DNA of 64,000 nt from Methylomonas methanica MC09 (lineage in GTDB: Bacteria; Pseudomonadota; Gammaproteobacteria; Methylococcales; Methylomonadaceae). Shown here piece after piece: positions 8,492 through 17,492 of this stretch. The notes beneath the pieces are model-generated. The model was not told the DNA's origin. It was given only the letters and a program-made list of their open reading frames with translations, and did not search any database. Within the stretch, counting starts at the first letter, position 1; every line of letters begins with the position of its first letter. The position numbers and the translations under genes were made by a program. The DNA lies in the NCBI RefSeq assembly GCF_000214665.1, contig NC_015572.1, positions 1,426,001 to 1,490,000 of the forward strand, written 5' to 3'.

Positions 8492-9341
8492 TTTCTAATC
8501 TCAAATTTAAGGCGTTCTAAAAATTTGAGGCGACAACTATTGTGACGCAGGGGGGTGGTGGGCAACAAAAACGATTTCAACGATGCCGAGGCGATCTTTA
8601 CGGCGGCACGGCAACTGAACAAACGCACGGTGGCCATTAAGAACATGGAACAACAAGACTTGGCCATGGTGCATGGCATACGACAGGGTAAAGTGGAGGA
8701 GCGCACCGCCTTGATCAACCGGATTCGCGGCCATCTGGCCGAGCGCGGGATGGTGTTGCCGAAAAGCGCCAATCAGGTCAGGAAGCAGTTGCCGTCAATT
8801 TTGGAGGATGCCGAGAATCAACTGTCGACGCTCAGCCGAGCGCTGTTTGCCGAACAGTATCGAACGTTGGTGGCGATGGATGAGGCCATCAAAACCCTGG
8901 ACCGGCAAATCGAAGCGCTGTGCCGACAAAATGTCTTGAGCAAACGCCTGATTGCCATTCCGGGCGTGGGGCCGCTTGCCGCCACCTTGGCCGCATCCGA
9001 TGTGGGCGATGGCAAAGGCTATACGTCCAGTCGTGATTACGCCGCCAGCCTGGGCGTGGTACCCCGGCAACACAGCAGCGGCGACCGGCAGGTGTTGCTC
9101 GGCATCAGTAAACGCGGCAACCGGCGCCTGCGCACCTTGCTGATTCATGGCGCCCGGGCGGTATTGAAATACTGCGGCGACAAGAGCGACCCGTTAAGTT
9201 GCTGGCTACAAGCCTTGATCGAACGGCGAGGTTTCAACAAGGCCGCTGTGGCGTTAGCCAACAAGAATGCCCGGATTATCTGGGCGCTGGCTACCTGTGA
9301 GAGCGAGTACGCGCCCAAAGCGGCCTGATTAAGTGAAGTCC

Positions 9342-9414
9342 GGGTTATCCACCCCTTGCCCAACGCCTCCACACGAGTGAAGGGTTCCGTCGTCGGGCAA
9401 AGCGTGGATAACCC
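9342..9414 (+). ncRNA. candidate IS1111 3' guide (bridge/seek) RNA stem-loop
   Basis: Starting 13 nt after the transposase stop, GGGTTATCCAC (9342-9352) pairs perfectly with GTGGATAACCC (9404-9414), and inside it TTGCCC (9356-9361) pairs with GGGCAA (9395-9400). The internal bulge is CCC/AGC and the loop 33 nt. In IS1111-group elements the guide RNA comes from the 3' non-coding end, so position fits. It could instead be a terminator or end-recognition hairpin, although no T-tract follows. Pairing is seen; function is inferred. Confidence 0.5.
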
Positions 9415-10022
9415 TCAATCCGGTGTAGTACAAGACAAAAGAGTTCAACAGATTGCGGAGGCAAGTAACTCAAAAGTGATGGCATTCAACGGGTCAGACC
9501 GGTGCGTTTCAATCCCGTTCACTCCAGAGATTCTTAGAAATCGTTAGGTTGGTAGAGGAAAAAGCGCGCGGATAAATTCATCAGGGTCTGAAGGTCAATC
9601 AAGCGCCTTCATAAAGAGACCGAATATATGGCTGCAATCTCGATCTCTGTTGGAAACATTATTTTTGGCAATCTTGGCTTGCAATTGGGGAGGAGTCCAT
9701 ATATGAGTGTGGAAGCCAGCCAGTCCAAAATGCGCCGTTCACGCTTATGTTCATCGAGACTAACTGGCGGCAAGCGTCTGTCGAGTTAACCGGCAGTTTT
9801 CGCTGGGCACTTTGCTTCAGAGATTGTTCGTCGTTTTAGCAACATTAGTTGGCATGCCGCGCTTGGCAGTAGTTTATTGCTTATAAGGTTTCATTCCTTC
9901 TTCAATATGTCCTTTCGGGCAATGTATTATTAGTGAAATTTAGTTTTTAATGCCAATATAGTCCTTAGCTTGTTGTTATAACAAGTGTTCTTTTTTCATA
10001 AGCTAAAAGTGGCATCGAAGTT
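9415..10022. other. IS110 right end and upstream region of the transglycosylase gene
   Basis: The first 100-150 bp should be the remaining right end of the IS110 element; I could not place the boundary. The rest is AT-rich with no credible gene. A 12-bp perfect palindrome, TTGTTATAACAA (9973-9984), lies 38 bp before the ATG at 10023 and could be an operator. Two TGGCA-like motifs (9660s, 9860s) have wrong spacing for sigma54. Confidence 0.4.
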
Positions 10023-10871
10023 ATGATCCTGAAAAACCTTTTAATCTTTGCTTTGCTGCTAAGCAGTTTTGGGCAAGTGGTTAAGGCCGAAAGTATTAAT
10101 GATTCGCCGGAAGCTATACGGTTATTGGCAGCCAATTACGAGCATGGTCGAGAAGGCGTCAAACAGAATTTTCAGCAGGCTTTTCAGTTGTATTGTCAGG
10201 CGGCATTAAAGGGTGATACTGAGTCCGCTTACAATTTGGGCTTTATGTATTTTAATGGTCGCGGTATGCCACGTGATTTGGCTTTTGCGCTTCACTGGTT
10301 TAAACAGGCTGCCAATGCGGGCGATACTCATGCGCAGAACATGGTAGCTCGTTATGCCAACGTATCGCCGGTTGACGACGAGGCTTGCAAGCAACCTGTG
10401 CCGAAATTAAATCTGGTCGCGGAAGCTAATCCGAATAAACAAGTGGTTGCAGGTTGGGTGAATCAGATCGCGCCGCGTTATGGTATCGATCCGGAATTGG
10501 TGATGGCGGTGATTCGGGCCGAGTCGGCTTTTAATGTCAGTGCCTTATCGAATAAAAATGCTCAGGGTTTGATGCAATTGATTCCCGAAACAGCCGCCCG
10601 TTTTGGTGTGGCCGATAGTTGGGATCCGATACAAAATATCAAAGGCGGTACGGCGTATTTGCATTGGCTGATACGGCGTTTCGACGGTAAAGTGGATTTA
10701 GTGCTGGCGGCGTATAATGCCGGTGAAGGCGCTGTTGAACGTTATCACGGCGTACCGCCGTATCGTGAAACGCAAAACTATGTCAAACAAATTCAATCTT
10801 GGTATAGCAAAGCTGTTCACCCGATACCGTTGAAAGAACCGGAGCAACCGATTTTCCAACAGAAAATATGA
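10023..10871 (+). CDS. lytic transglycosylase with Sel1-like repeats
   Basis: 282 residues. A signal peptide (residues 1-23, ending VVKAE) is followed by Sel1/TPR repeats (AFQLYCQAALKGDTESAYNLGFMYFNGRG, then AFALHWFKQAANAGD) at about 45-105. The goose-lysozyme-like SLT domain is at 145-260: GIDPELVMAVIRAESAFN with catalytic Glu, NAQGLMQLIPETA and LAAYNAGEGAV. It should cleave periplasmic murein, perhaps opening the wall for the export complex encoded downstream. It converges on prsR with 14 bp between stops and no terminator visible. Confidence 0.9.
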   Translation: MILKNLLIFALLLSSFGQVVKAESINDSPEAIRLLAANYEHGREGVKQNFQQAFQLYCQAALKGDTESAYNLGFMYFNGRGMPRDLAFALHWFKQAANAGDTHAQNMVARYANVSPVDDEACKQPVPKLNLVAEANPNKQVVAGWVNQIAPRYGIDPELVMAVIRAESAFNVSALSNKNAQGLMQLIPETAARFGVADSWDPIQNIKGGTAYLHWLIRRFDGKVDLVLAAYNAGEGAVERYHGVPPYRETQNYVKQIQSWYSKAVHPIPLKEPEQPIFQQKI

Positions 10872-10885
10872 GGGTTAACAAAAAC

Positions 10886-12259
10886 TTACACTTGATCAAG
10901 TTGATGACGAATTAGGTCTTGCAAATCGTGTTTTTCCAATAAGCTATAGAGTGTCGGGCGCGTCACGCCCAAGAGTCTGGATGTTTCCGAAATATTGTAA
11001 TCGCTGTAATGAAGCGCACGTTTAATCGCTGAAACTTCCGCGGCGTCGCGAACGGTTTTTAGATTCAATGGCATTGAGTTCTCCGTTTGTTCGGAGATTT
11101 CCAAATCGTCTGTAGTTATCAGATAGTTATCGGACAAAATCACCGCCCGTTTCAATTTATTTTCCAACTCTCTGATATTGCCGGGCCAAGCATAGTTTTC
11201 CAATGCTTGGGCCGCTTCCGGAGCAAAGCGTTTTTCCTTGCATTGGTTATGTTCACAGTAGCGTTTTAAAAGTGCATTTCCAATGGCTATGATGTCGCCT
11301 TCGCGTTCGCGTAACGGCGGAATTTCTATGCTGATTTCGCTGAGGCGATAATATAAGTCGGCTCTGAATAGGTTTTGGTCGATCAGATTCTGCAGATTTC
11401 GGTGGGTGGCGCAAATAATACGTACATCGACAGGAATTTCCTTGCGTCCGCCCAGTCGTTCGATAATCCGTTCCTGAATGAAACGAAGTAGCTTCGCCTG
11501 TAGGGCAATAGGTAAGTCGCCGATTTCATCCAAAAAAAATGTACCGCCTTCCGCATATTCGATTTTACCTTTGGTTTGAGTAACCGCGCCGGTGAATGCG
11601 CCCTTTTCGTAGCCGAATAATTCGCTTTCTAATAGAGTTTCCGGTATCGCCGCGCAGTTGACGGCAACGAAAGGCATGTTCGCTCGCGGACTCCTTGCGT
11701 GAATGGCTTTGGCAAGTAATTCCTTGCCGGTACCACTCTCTCCCAGTAATAGAACTGTTGCCTGTGTTGGCGCAATGCGTTCTACCATACGCATGACCGT
11801 GAGCATTTGTGGGCTGGTGGCGATGATGTCGCCTGTAAATATTTGCTGTTGTTGTAAGTTTCGAAAATCATGCTCTAAAGCTTGCAGATTAAATGCTCTC
11901 GAAATAATCATGTTTAACACGTCCGAATCAATCGGTTTTTGATAAAAGTCGTAAGCGCCTTGGGCAACGGCTTCTATGGCATTGCTACGGTCATCGTTAC
12001 CTGTTACAACGATGACTTTTGTGTGCGGCGCTAATTCCAGAATTTCTTTTAGGGTGGCCAAACCTTCACTGGCATTGGTGGGGTCCGGTGGCAAACCAAG
12101 ATCGAGTGTAATGACATTCGGCATATGTCGTCTAAGCGCTGTTACGGCTTCTATTCGATTGCTTGCCAGAATGATTTCGTATTGGTCCAGACTCCATTTG
12201 AGTTGTTTTTGCAAGCCTGGGTCGTCTTCAACAATTAACAGCAGTTTAGATGAGTTCAT
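10886..12259 (-). CDS. prsR: PEP-CTERM system sigma54 response regulator PrsR
   Basis: 457 residues. Receiver domain 1-120 with acidic pocket E11-D12-D13 and phospho-acceptor D53. AAA+ domain about 145-370 with Walker A GESGTGKE (173-180) and the sigma54-contact loop GAFTGA (220-225), then a Fis-type helix-turn-helix at the C-terminus (NISETSRLLGVTRPTLYSLLEKH). The ITLDLGLPPDP receiver and genomic context mark it as PrsR. Its start overlaps the end of prsK by 14 bp, so the pair is translationally coupled. Likely target in this window: the sigma54 promoter at 2444-2459. Confidence 0.93.
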   Translation of the reverse strand: MNSSKLLLIVEDDPGLQKQLKWSLDQYEIILASNRIEAVTALRRHMPNVITLDLGLPPDPTNASEGLATLKEILELAPHTKVIVVTGNDDRSNAIEAVAQGAYDFYQKPIDSDVLNMIISRAFNLQALEHDFRNLQQQQIFTGDIIATSPQMLTVMRMVERIAPTQATVLLLGESGTGKELLAKAIHARSPRANMPFVAVNCAAIPETLLESELFGYEKGAFTGAVTQTKGKIEYAEGGTFFLDEIGDLPIALQAKLLRFIQERIIERLGGRKEIPVDVRIICATHRNLQNLIDQNLFRADLYYRLSEISIEIPPLREREGDIIAIGNALLKRYCEHNQCKEKRFAPEAAQALENYAWPGNIRELENKLKRAVILSDNYLITTDDLEISEQTENSMPLNLKTVRDAAEVSAIKRALHYSDYNISETSRLLGVTRPTLYSLLEKHDLQDLIRHQLDQV

Positions 12260-14330
12260 GAGTCTCGGCTTGGATTAACGGTAGTTGTATGGTAAATGTG
12301 GTACCTTTGCCCGGCTGGCTATCAACTTCCAGTTGTCCGGCGCATTTTAAAATGAAATCTCTTGCTTCATAAGCACCTATCCCCATGCCGGCATTGCCTT
12401 TGGTGGTATCAAATGGTTTAAATAATCGTTCGGCAACAAACGACGGTTCCATGCCAATCCCGTTGTCGACGATCTTTATAACAGCATAATCGGGTGTTGC
12501 CGTTAATACAAGTTTTACCCAGCCATTCGGTTTTTGCGAAGCATCCTGGGCGTTTTGTATCAGGTTGATAAGGACGCTGATGAGTTTGGTTTGGTTTGTC
12601 TTAATCAGGCATCTGGGTGTCTGGATTTCAGTCTGCAGGGGAGGAGAACCATTATGTTGACGTTGAATTTTCTTGATTATGTCGACAAGATCAACAACTG
12701 AGTCGGCAGATGGCGGCGTTTTGCCTTGTTTTAATTGTTCGACGATATGCTGCATTTTGTTTACCGCATTATTTAGAGTGTCGATGGTGTCGTCGAAAAA
12801 ATCGGGGTTATGCTTGTGTTTATCGGCATTTTTGACGATAAGGGCAATTTGAGCGGCAATGTTTTTTAAGTCATGTACCAAGTAAGCGGACAGGCGGTGA
12901 TAGGTTTCGAATTGTCGGTTGTTGGCTAAAGCTTCGCTGGTTTTATTTAGGGCTAACGCGTTCGCGAGTTGCATGCCGACTGTTTTTAACAGGTCGTGAT
13001 CTTCCCAGTTTAGTTTTCTTGGTGCTCTAGGTTGAGTCAGAACCGCAAAGGCTTCAAGGTGGTTTAAATGGAACAAGGGTACGATCAGCCAAACTTGGCT
13101 GTCTTCATAACACCATGGGGTCAGGTCAACGTCATCATATACTTCGGGTGCGTGGGCCATTTCATAAAAGTCGATGACCCATTGCTTATTTGCCAGATAT
13201 TCCGGTAATTGGTGGCCTTTTTTTAGGTGATCCAATTCTTGTGGGGACAGGTGCAAGTTCTGTTCGGCCGCCAGAAAGAATTGTCCTCGGTCGTTTTTTA
13301 GCCAGAGTCCGCCGCCACTGCTTTCGACAAGGTCCGTCAATGTCGTAATAATAAACTGTTTCAGTTCGTCCAGCGATTCGAGTTTTGCTAATGCTTTACT
13401 GATTTTCAGCCATTCCTCGCGGTAATCATAGCTATAGTGGAAAAAATGTTTACCAAAATACACCTTGGCTAGGGCGCGGATTTTTCCCGATGTGAAAGCT
13501 GTTATGAGTAAAAGAATGGCTAAAAAAATGAAAAGGGTTTGAATGGTTTCGCCCCATTGCGCGTTTACTCGTTTTAAATAGTAACCGGTTGCCGACATTA
13601 GTGTCAGATACATGCCGCACCCGATTAAGACAGTAGTGTAAAAAACCGTTCTGCGCGGAGTAGTGCGGATAATGTCGAAATTAATTGTGTCTAATCGTGG
13701 TAGAGCGAGGGCGAGGAGAGGTGTAATGAGTGCGTTAATAATGCCGCGAGACTGCCATAGCGATAGGTCCAGCTGTTTGTAAAGCAAGGATTTGCTATAC
13801 ACAATCAGGTCGATTGCAAACAATGCCCCTGCGCTTAAGCAAAGAAACTTGATGTTCCAACGTTGCGCAATAGGCGTGTTCCGATAGAGTTGCTCAATCA
13901 ATATTAGGCCGAATACGGCAAAGAGCACATGAGCAAAAAAGCGAGGGTCCATATCCAACCAATGCATGAAGAGCTCCAAGAAACTTGGAAAAGTCTCTAT
14001 ACTAGCTATGCAAAAGACGAAAATTGTAGCCAGTAATGCTACTTGGGAATGGAGGATATGCTGATAGGCATTGTCCCACTGTTGCTTGGACGACAGGAGG
14101 GCAATGAACAGGCACCAAGCGCTATTTCGCAAAGTCTCGTAAACGAGGGTATCGGAAATGAAAAGCTGGCTGTCCTGAGTGGTTTTGAGAATGCTTACGC
14201 TCCATGTCACTGACAGCAACATCGCCAGAACGAAAAGCCAGTGACGGTTTTTTCTAAAGGTGGCGAATAGAAAAAGTGCAGCGTAAGCTATAGCGCTTGC
14301 CAAGTAGCTAAAAAAAATGAAATTTTCCAT
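12246..14330 (-). CDS. prsK: PEP-CTERM system sensor histidine kinase PrsK
   Basis: 694 residues from ATG 14330, where MENFIFFSYLASA begins a polytopic membrane domain (about 9 hydrophobic segments in residues 1-290). The frame is open to 14450, but that extension is polar and would run into the divergent gene. A GAF-like domain follows, then H-box YLVHDLKN, N-box LINLIQNAQDAS, and G-boxes IVDNGIGM and GNAGMGIGAYEA. It should phosphorylate PrsR. Signal unknown. The ribosome site at 14330 is weak. Confidence 0.92.
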   Translation of the reverse strand: MENFIFFSYLASAIAYAALFLFATFRKNRHWLFVLAMLLSVTWSVSILKTTQDSQLFISDTLVYETLRNSAWCLFIALLSSKQQWDNAYQHILHSQVALLATIFVFCIASIETFPSFLELFMHWLDMDPRFFAHVLFAVFGLILIEQLYRNTPIAQRWNIKFLCLSAGALFAIDLIVYSKSLLYKQLDLSLWQSRGIINALITPLLALALPRLDTINFDIIRTTPRRTVFYTTVLIGCGMYLTLMSATGYYLKRVNAQWGETIQTLFIFLAILLLITAFTSGKIRALAKVYFGKHFFHYSYDYREEWLKISKALAKLESLDELKQFIITTLTDLVESSGGGLWLKNDRGQFFLAAEQNLHLSPQELDHLKKGHQLPEYLANKQWVIDFYEMAHAPEVYDDVDLTPWCYEDSQVWLIVPLFHLNHLEAFAVLTQPRAPRKLNWEDHDLLKTVGMQLANALALNKTSEALANNRQFETYHRLSAYLVHDLKNIAAQIALIVKNADKHKHNPDFFDDTIDTLNNAVNKMQHIVEQLKQGKTPPSADSVVDLVDIIKKIQRQHNGSPPLQTEIQTPRCLIKTNQTKLISVLINLIQNAQDASQKPNGWVKLVLTATPDYAVIKIVDNGIGMEPSFVAERLFKPFDTTKGNAGMGIGAYEARDFILKCAGQLEVDSQPGKGTTFTIQLPLIQAETHELI

Positions 14331-14441
14331 GGATTTAAGATAATTATTTGACCTTCGGGGGGGGATATTAACCTTATTACAAGGTATCATGGCTATTGAT
14401 TTTGTTGCGCATTTCGAGTGTTTTAGGATGAAAAGGTGGGT

Positions 14442-14915
14442 ATGAAGCAATTACTCGATAAAATATTAAGTAGCCCCCAGTTACTAGAGGGTGTGGCATG
14501 GAAGCGCATTAAATATAAAGCCGGTGAAAAAATCATTGAAAAAGGCGAGTTGGGTAGTACGTTGTTTTTGATTGAGGAAGGAGACGTGCGTGTTCTGGGG
14601 GGGGCTGATGTTGAAAAAAACGTGCAAATTTCACCGGGTCTATGTGATTTGAGTAAAGGCGCCATATTTGGCGATATTTGTTTATATGGGGTTCACCGTA
14701 GAACCGCCTCAGTGATGGCAATAAACGATGTTTGCATTCTGGAAATTCGTAGCGATATGTTAAGCATCTATCTGGACGATCACCCCATAGAGGGTTATCT
14801 GTTTTTAAAAGGGCTTTTTGAAATAATGGCTAACCGAGTGGAAACTGCTAATGAGCGAATTGAAAAGCTCTTGGCTTGGGGTATAAAAGCGCATGATATT
14901 GATAAGTATCTTTGA
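14442..14915 (+). CDS. cyclic nucleotide-binding domain protein
   Basis: 157 residues from ATG 14442 (AAGGTGG at 14433-14439; a GTG two codons earlier fits less well). It is a single CRP-type effector domain: YKAGEKIIEKGELGSTLFLIEEGDVRV, then GAIFGDICLYGVHRRTASVMAINDVCILEI (phosphate-binding-cassette-like region). No DNA-binding domain follows; the C-terminus is helical (LFEIMANRVETANERIEKLL). It lies between divergent prsK and prsT, so it may relay cAMP or another nucleotide to the EPS machinery; a class I adenylate cyclase is encoded at 45.3 kb. RTAS replaces the cAMP-typical R(S/T)A, so ligand is uncertain. Confidence 0.8.
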   Translation: MKQLLDKILSSPQLLEGVAWKRIKYKAGEKIIEKGELGSTLFLIEEGDVRVLGGADVEKNVQISPGLCDLSKGAIFGDICLYGVHRRTASVMAINDVCILEIRSDMLSIYLDDHPIEGYLFLKGLFEIMANRVETANERIEKLLAWGIKAHDIDKYL

Positions 14916-15027
14916 CTTGTTTTGTGAATAGGACGTAAAGAGGGATGTATCGTTTTAATGAAATAACAGATTATTTTTCAAAGGATTTTAGAATAATATT
15001 TTTTTTTATATTTTTAGGGAGTCGCTA

Positions 15028-17442
15028 ATGTCATTCAGTCAATCAATTAAAGCTAGGTCAAAATTTTCAGTATTATTGGTTACTGCTGTTATATTGTTTG
15101 GCTGTGAATCCCCGGAAGAAGCGGCTGAAGATCATTTGAAGAAAGGTAAAGAGTTATTTGAGAAGGGGGAGTATGATAAAGCGATTCTCGAATTAAAAAC
15201 GTCCAGTCAAACTCCTGATAAACGATCGGATACTTATTATTATATGGCCCTTCTTGATGAAAAAGGCAACAATTTTAGGTCTATGAGAGAGAATCTGCAA
15301 AAAACAATTGAGCTTGACCCAGAGAATGTTGAAGCCAGACAGAAATTGGGCAAAGTCCATTTATTGTTCGGGGATCTGGATAAAGCGCTTGAGCAAGCGG
15401 ATTTTTTGTTGAAGGCAATTCCGGATGGCGAAGAAGCAAAATTACTTAAAGCGTCTGTTTATATGAAGCAGAATAAAAGCCAACAGGCTAAGGAAATAAT
15501 TGATTCGGTACTCTCGGTTAATGCTTTAAATATTGAAGCTTTGTCATTAAAAGCAGCGCAGGCATTTTCCGATGATGAGCTTAAACAGGCAGCTGAGTTA
15601 GTAGAAACTGCGCTAAAAATCGATGACAAAAATCTGCCTTTAAGGTTGTTTAAAATTAAAATAGATGCAAAGCAAAACAATATCGATGCAGTCATTGATG
15701 ATTATAAGAAAATAATCGAATTTTACCCGGATTCCGAAAATTATAAATTGAGTTTGGCTTCTATTTATGCGATGGCGGATAAGCTAGAGCCGGCTGAATC
15801 TCTGTTAAGGGAGATTATTACAAAAAAGCCTGATAAGGTTGAGCCTAAAATAGTTTTGCTGGAGTTTTTAAATGCAAAAGACAAGGCGCGTGTCGGCTCT
15901 GAATTCAAGTCAATGTTGGCAGTGCCAAAAATAACGTCCGAAAATATTTTAGCGCTTTCAAAATGGATGCTGGCATCCGAACACGAAGATGATGGTGTGT
16001 TAGGATTAAATCGAGTTGTCGAATCAGAAAAAAACAGTAATATTGCATTATCCGCGCAAACAATACTGGCAGAGACTTTTTTAAATAAAAATGAATATGA
16101 AAAAGCTGAAAAATCCATAGCTGATATTCTGGCGGAAAATTCTGATTTTGTTGATGCTAACCTGTTAAAAGCCAGACTTTTTTTGATGCAGAATAAGGTT
16201 GACGAGGCAATTGAATTGCTCAATAAAACAGTTTGGATAAAGAGCGATTCTGATAATGCTTTCATGTTGTTAGGTCAGGCTTATACTATAAAAAATGACA
16301 AAAAGCAGGCGGATAAAAATTATAAGCTGGCTTTGGAAATAAATCCTGCTAACATTCAAGCCTTTATGCCGGTATTTAATGGCTATGTGCAGGCAAATCA
16401 AAAAGAAACGGCTCGCCAATTGTTGGACAAAGCCTTGAAAGCCAAGCCTAATCAGTTGTCATTGTTAACGTCCAAGGCCGAATTAGATATAGCCGATAAA
16501 CGCTGGGATGATGCCCAGGAAACGGTGCAACGTATTGCGTTATATTCAAAAAGTAGGGCGATCCCATCATACCTAAAAGCAAATATACTCCAGGGTAGGG
16601 GGCAATATGCCGACGCAGTGAAGTTATATGAAAATTTATTCAATGAATTTCCTGGTAATCTCAATTCCCTATTGAATTTAGTCAGATCTTATGACGCGCT
16701 TAAACAGCGTGAAAAAGCAGTTGCTTTTATCGAAGCGCTTCACGAAAAGCATAAAGAGGATTTAACGATAGTCGGGGTGTTGAGTGATTTGTATGCCGCG
16801 GATAAAGATTACGTAAAGGCTAAACAATTACTTACAAATCAGATTAAAATTGTTCCGGACAAAGCTATTCCGCTTTACATGGCTTTGGCGAAAATTGAAG
16901 CCATATTACAAAAATCCGCCGAAGGTGCTAAAGATGTTTATCTGAAAGGCTTGCAGTCCAACCCGAACTCACCGCAGCTTTTAATGGCATTAGCTGGGCT
17001 GTATGAACAGTTGGGTAATAGGAGTGAAGCTCGCGGGATTTACGAGAGGATACTTTCAATTAATCCGGATTATGTTTTGGCAATTAATAATCTTGCGGCA
17101 TTGTTGTTGGAGTCCAACAATAGCGAGGAGTTAGCGAAAGGATTGAAGTTGGCGGAGCGATTCAAGGACTCTGAAAATGTGTACTTTCAGGATACCTACG
17201 CTTGGAGCTTAATAAAGACGGGTAATAAGGCTGGGTTGGCAGTGTTGGAGTCGTTGATTGTAAAAGAGCCGAAAAGTGCGGAACTTAGATATCATTTAGG
17301 CGTGGCTCATTTGAAAAATGGTAATAAAGCGACGGCACTTGTCGAACTTAAGCAAGCAATCTCCTTGGCGGAAAGTCAGCGGCGGAGTTTTTCTGGCAAG
17401 GATGAGGCGGCAAAACTTATTAAAGAAATTAATAATCGTTAA
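15028..17442 (+). CDS. prsT: PEP-CTERM system TPR lipoprotein PrsT
   Basis: 804 residues. A lipoprotein signal (LVTAVILFGC, lipid-acceptor Cys near residue 28) is followed by tandem TPRs across the whole chain (for example HLKKGKELFEKGEYDKAILEL and MRENLQKTIELDPENVEARQKLGKVHL). PrsT is the large TPR scaffold of XrtA-type EPS loci, usually about 900 residues, so this copy is a little short. GGGAG precedes the ATG. First gene of the long plus-strand EPS run, 51 bp before the export lipoprotein; likely anchors export proteins at the inner face of the outer membrane or periplasm. Confidence 0.92.
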   Translation: MSFSQSIKARSKFSVLLVTAVILFGCESPEEAAEDHLKKGKELFEKGEYDKAILELKTSSQTPDKRSDTYYYMALLDEKGNNFRSMRENLQKTIELDPENVEARQKLGKVHLLFGDLDKALEQADFLLKAIPDGEEAKLLKASVYMKQNKSQQAKEIIDSVLSVNALNIEALSLKAAQAFSDDELKQAAELVETALKIDDKNLPLRLFKIKIDAKQNNIDAVIDDYKKIIEFYPDSENYKLSLASIYAMADKLEPAESLLREIITKKPDKVEPKIVLLEFLNAKDKARVGSEFKSMLAVPKITSENILALSKWMLASEHEDDGVLGLNRVVESEKNSNIALSAQTILAETFLNKNEYEKAEKSIADILAENSDFVDANLLKARLFLMQNKVDEAIELLNKTVWIKSDSDNAFMLLGQAYTIKNDKKQADKNYKLALEINPANIQAFMPVFNGYVQANQKETARQLLDKALKAKPNQLSLLTSKAELDIADKRWDDAQETVQRIALYSKSRAIPSYLKANILQGRGQYADAVKLYENLFNEFPGNLNSLLNLVRSYDALKQREKAVAFIEALHEKHKEDLTIVGVLSDLYAADKDYVKAKQLLTNQIKIVPDKAIPLYMALAKIEAILQKSAEGAKDVYLKGLQSNPNSPQLLMALAGLYEQLGNRSEARGIYERILSINPDYVLAINNLAALLLESNNSEELAKGLKLAERFKDSENVYFQDTYAWSLIKTGNKAGLAVLESLIVKEPKSAELRYHLGVAHLKNGNKATALVELKQAISLAESQRRSFSGKDEAAKLIKEINNR

Positions 17443-17492
17443 TATGTATGGCATCCATAATTATAGTATTTTTGTGGCAGGATTTTTTAAAG

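Larger units (their letters stand above)
6872..8554 (-). mobile_element. IS3-family insertion sequence nested in IS110
   Basis: A 1683-bp element with two minus-strand genes. Subterminal inverted repeats TAGTTGTCGCCTC (6887-6899) and GAGGCGACAACTA (8527-8539) lie exactly 15 nt from each proposed end, and TCA also matches 3 nt further out. It is flanked by GTGG at 6868-6871 and 8555-8558, which restores the IS110 frame when collapsed, so a 4-bp target duplication is well supported. The end bases are not the usual TG...CA. Both genes are intact, so it may be active. Confidence 0.85.
6628..9328 (+). pseudogene. IS110-family (IS1111 group) transposase split by an IS3-type element
   Basis: The N-terminal part (6628-6871) carries VVGLDTAKQVFH with the first DEDD aspartate and LIALEACGGSHHWAR. 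The C-terminal part (from 8555) carries GNKNDFNDAEAI, EERTALINRIRG, the IPGVGPL...LGVVPRQ.SSG transposase_20 block and RRGFNKAAVALANKNARIIWAL. Removing 6872-8554 and one copy of the flanking GTGG rejoins the frame as ...AFV-V-GNKND..., with spacing equal to intact IS1111 proteins and a total of about 337 residues, the family norm. So the gene was whole when hit. The left end of this element lies somewhere in 6419-6627, which has no gene; the right end carries the stem-loop at 9342-9414. Confidence 0.9.

Noticed and set aside
9356..9547. 63-residue frame after the IS110 gene
   Set aside because: Lies on the stem-loop and has no ribosome site or known motif.
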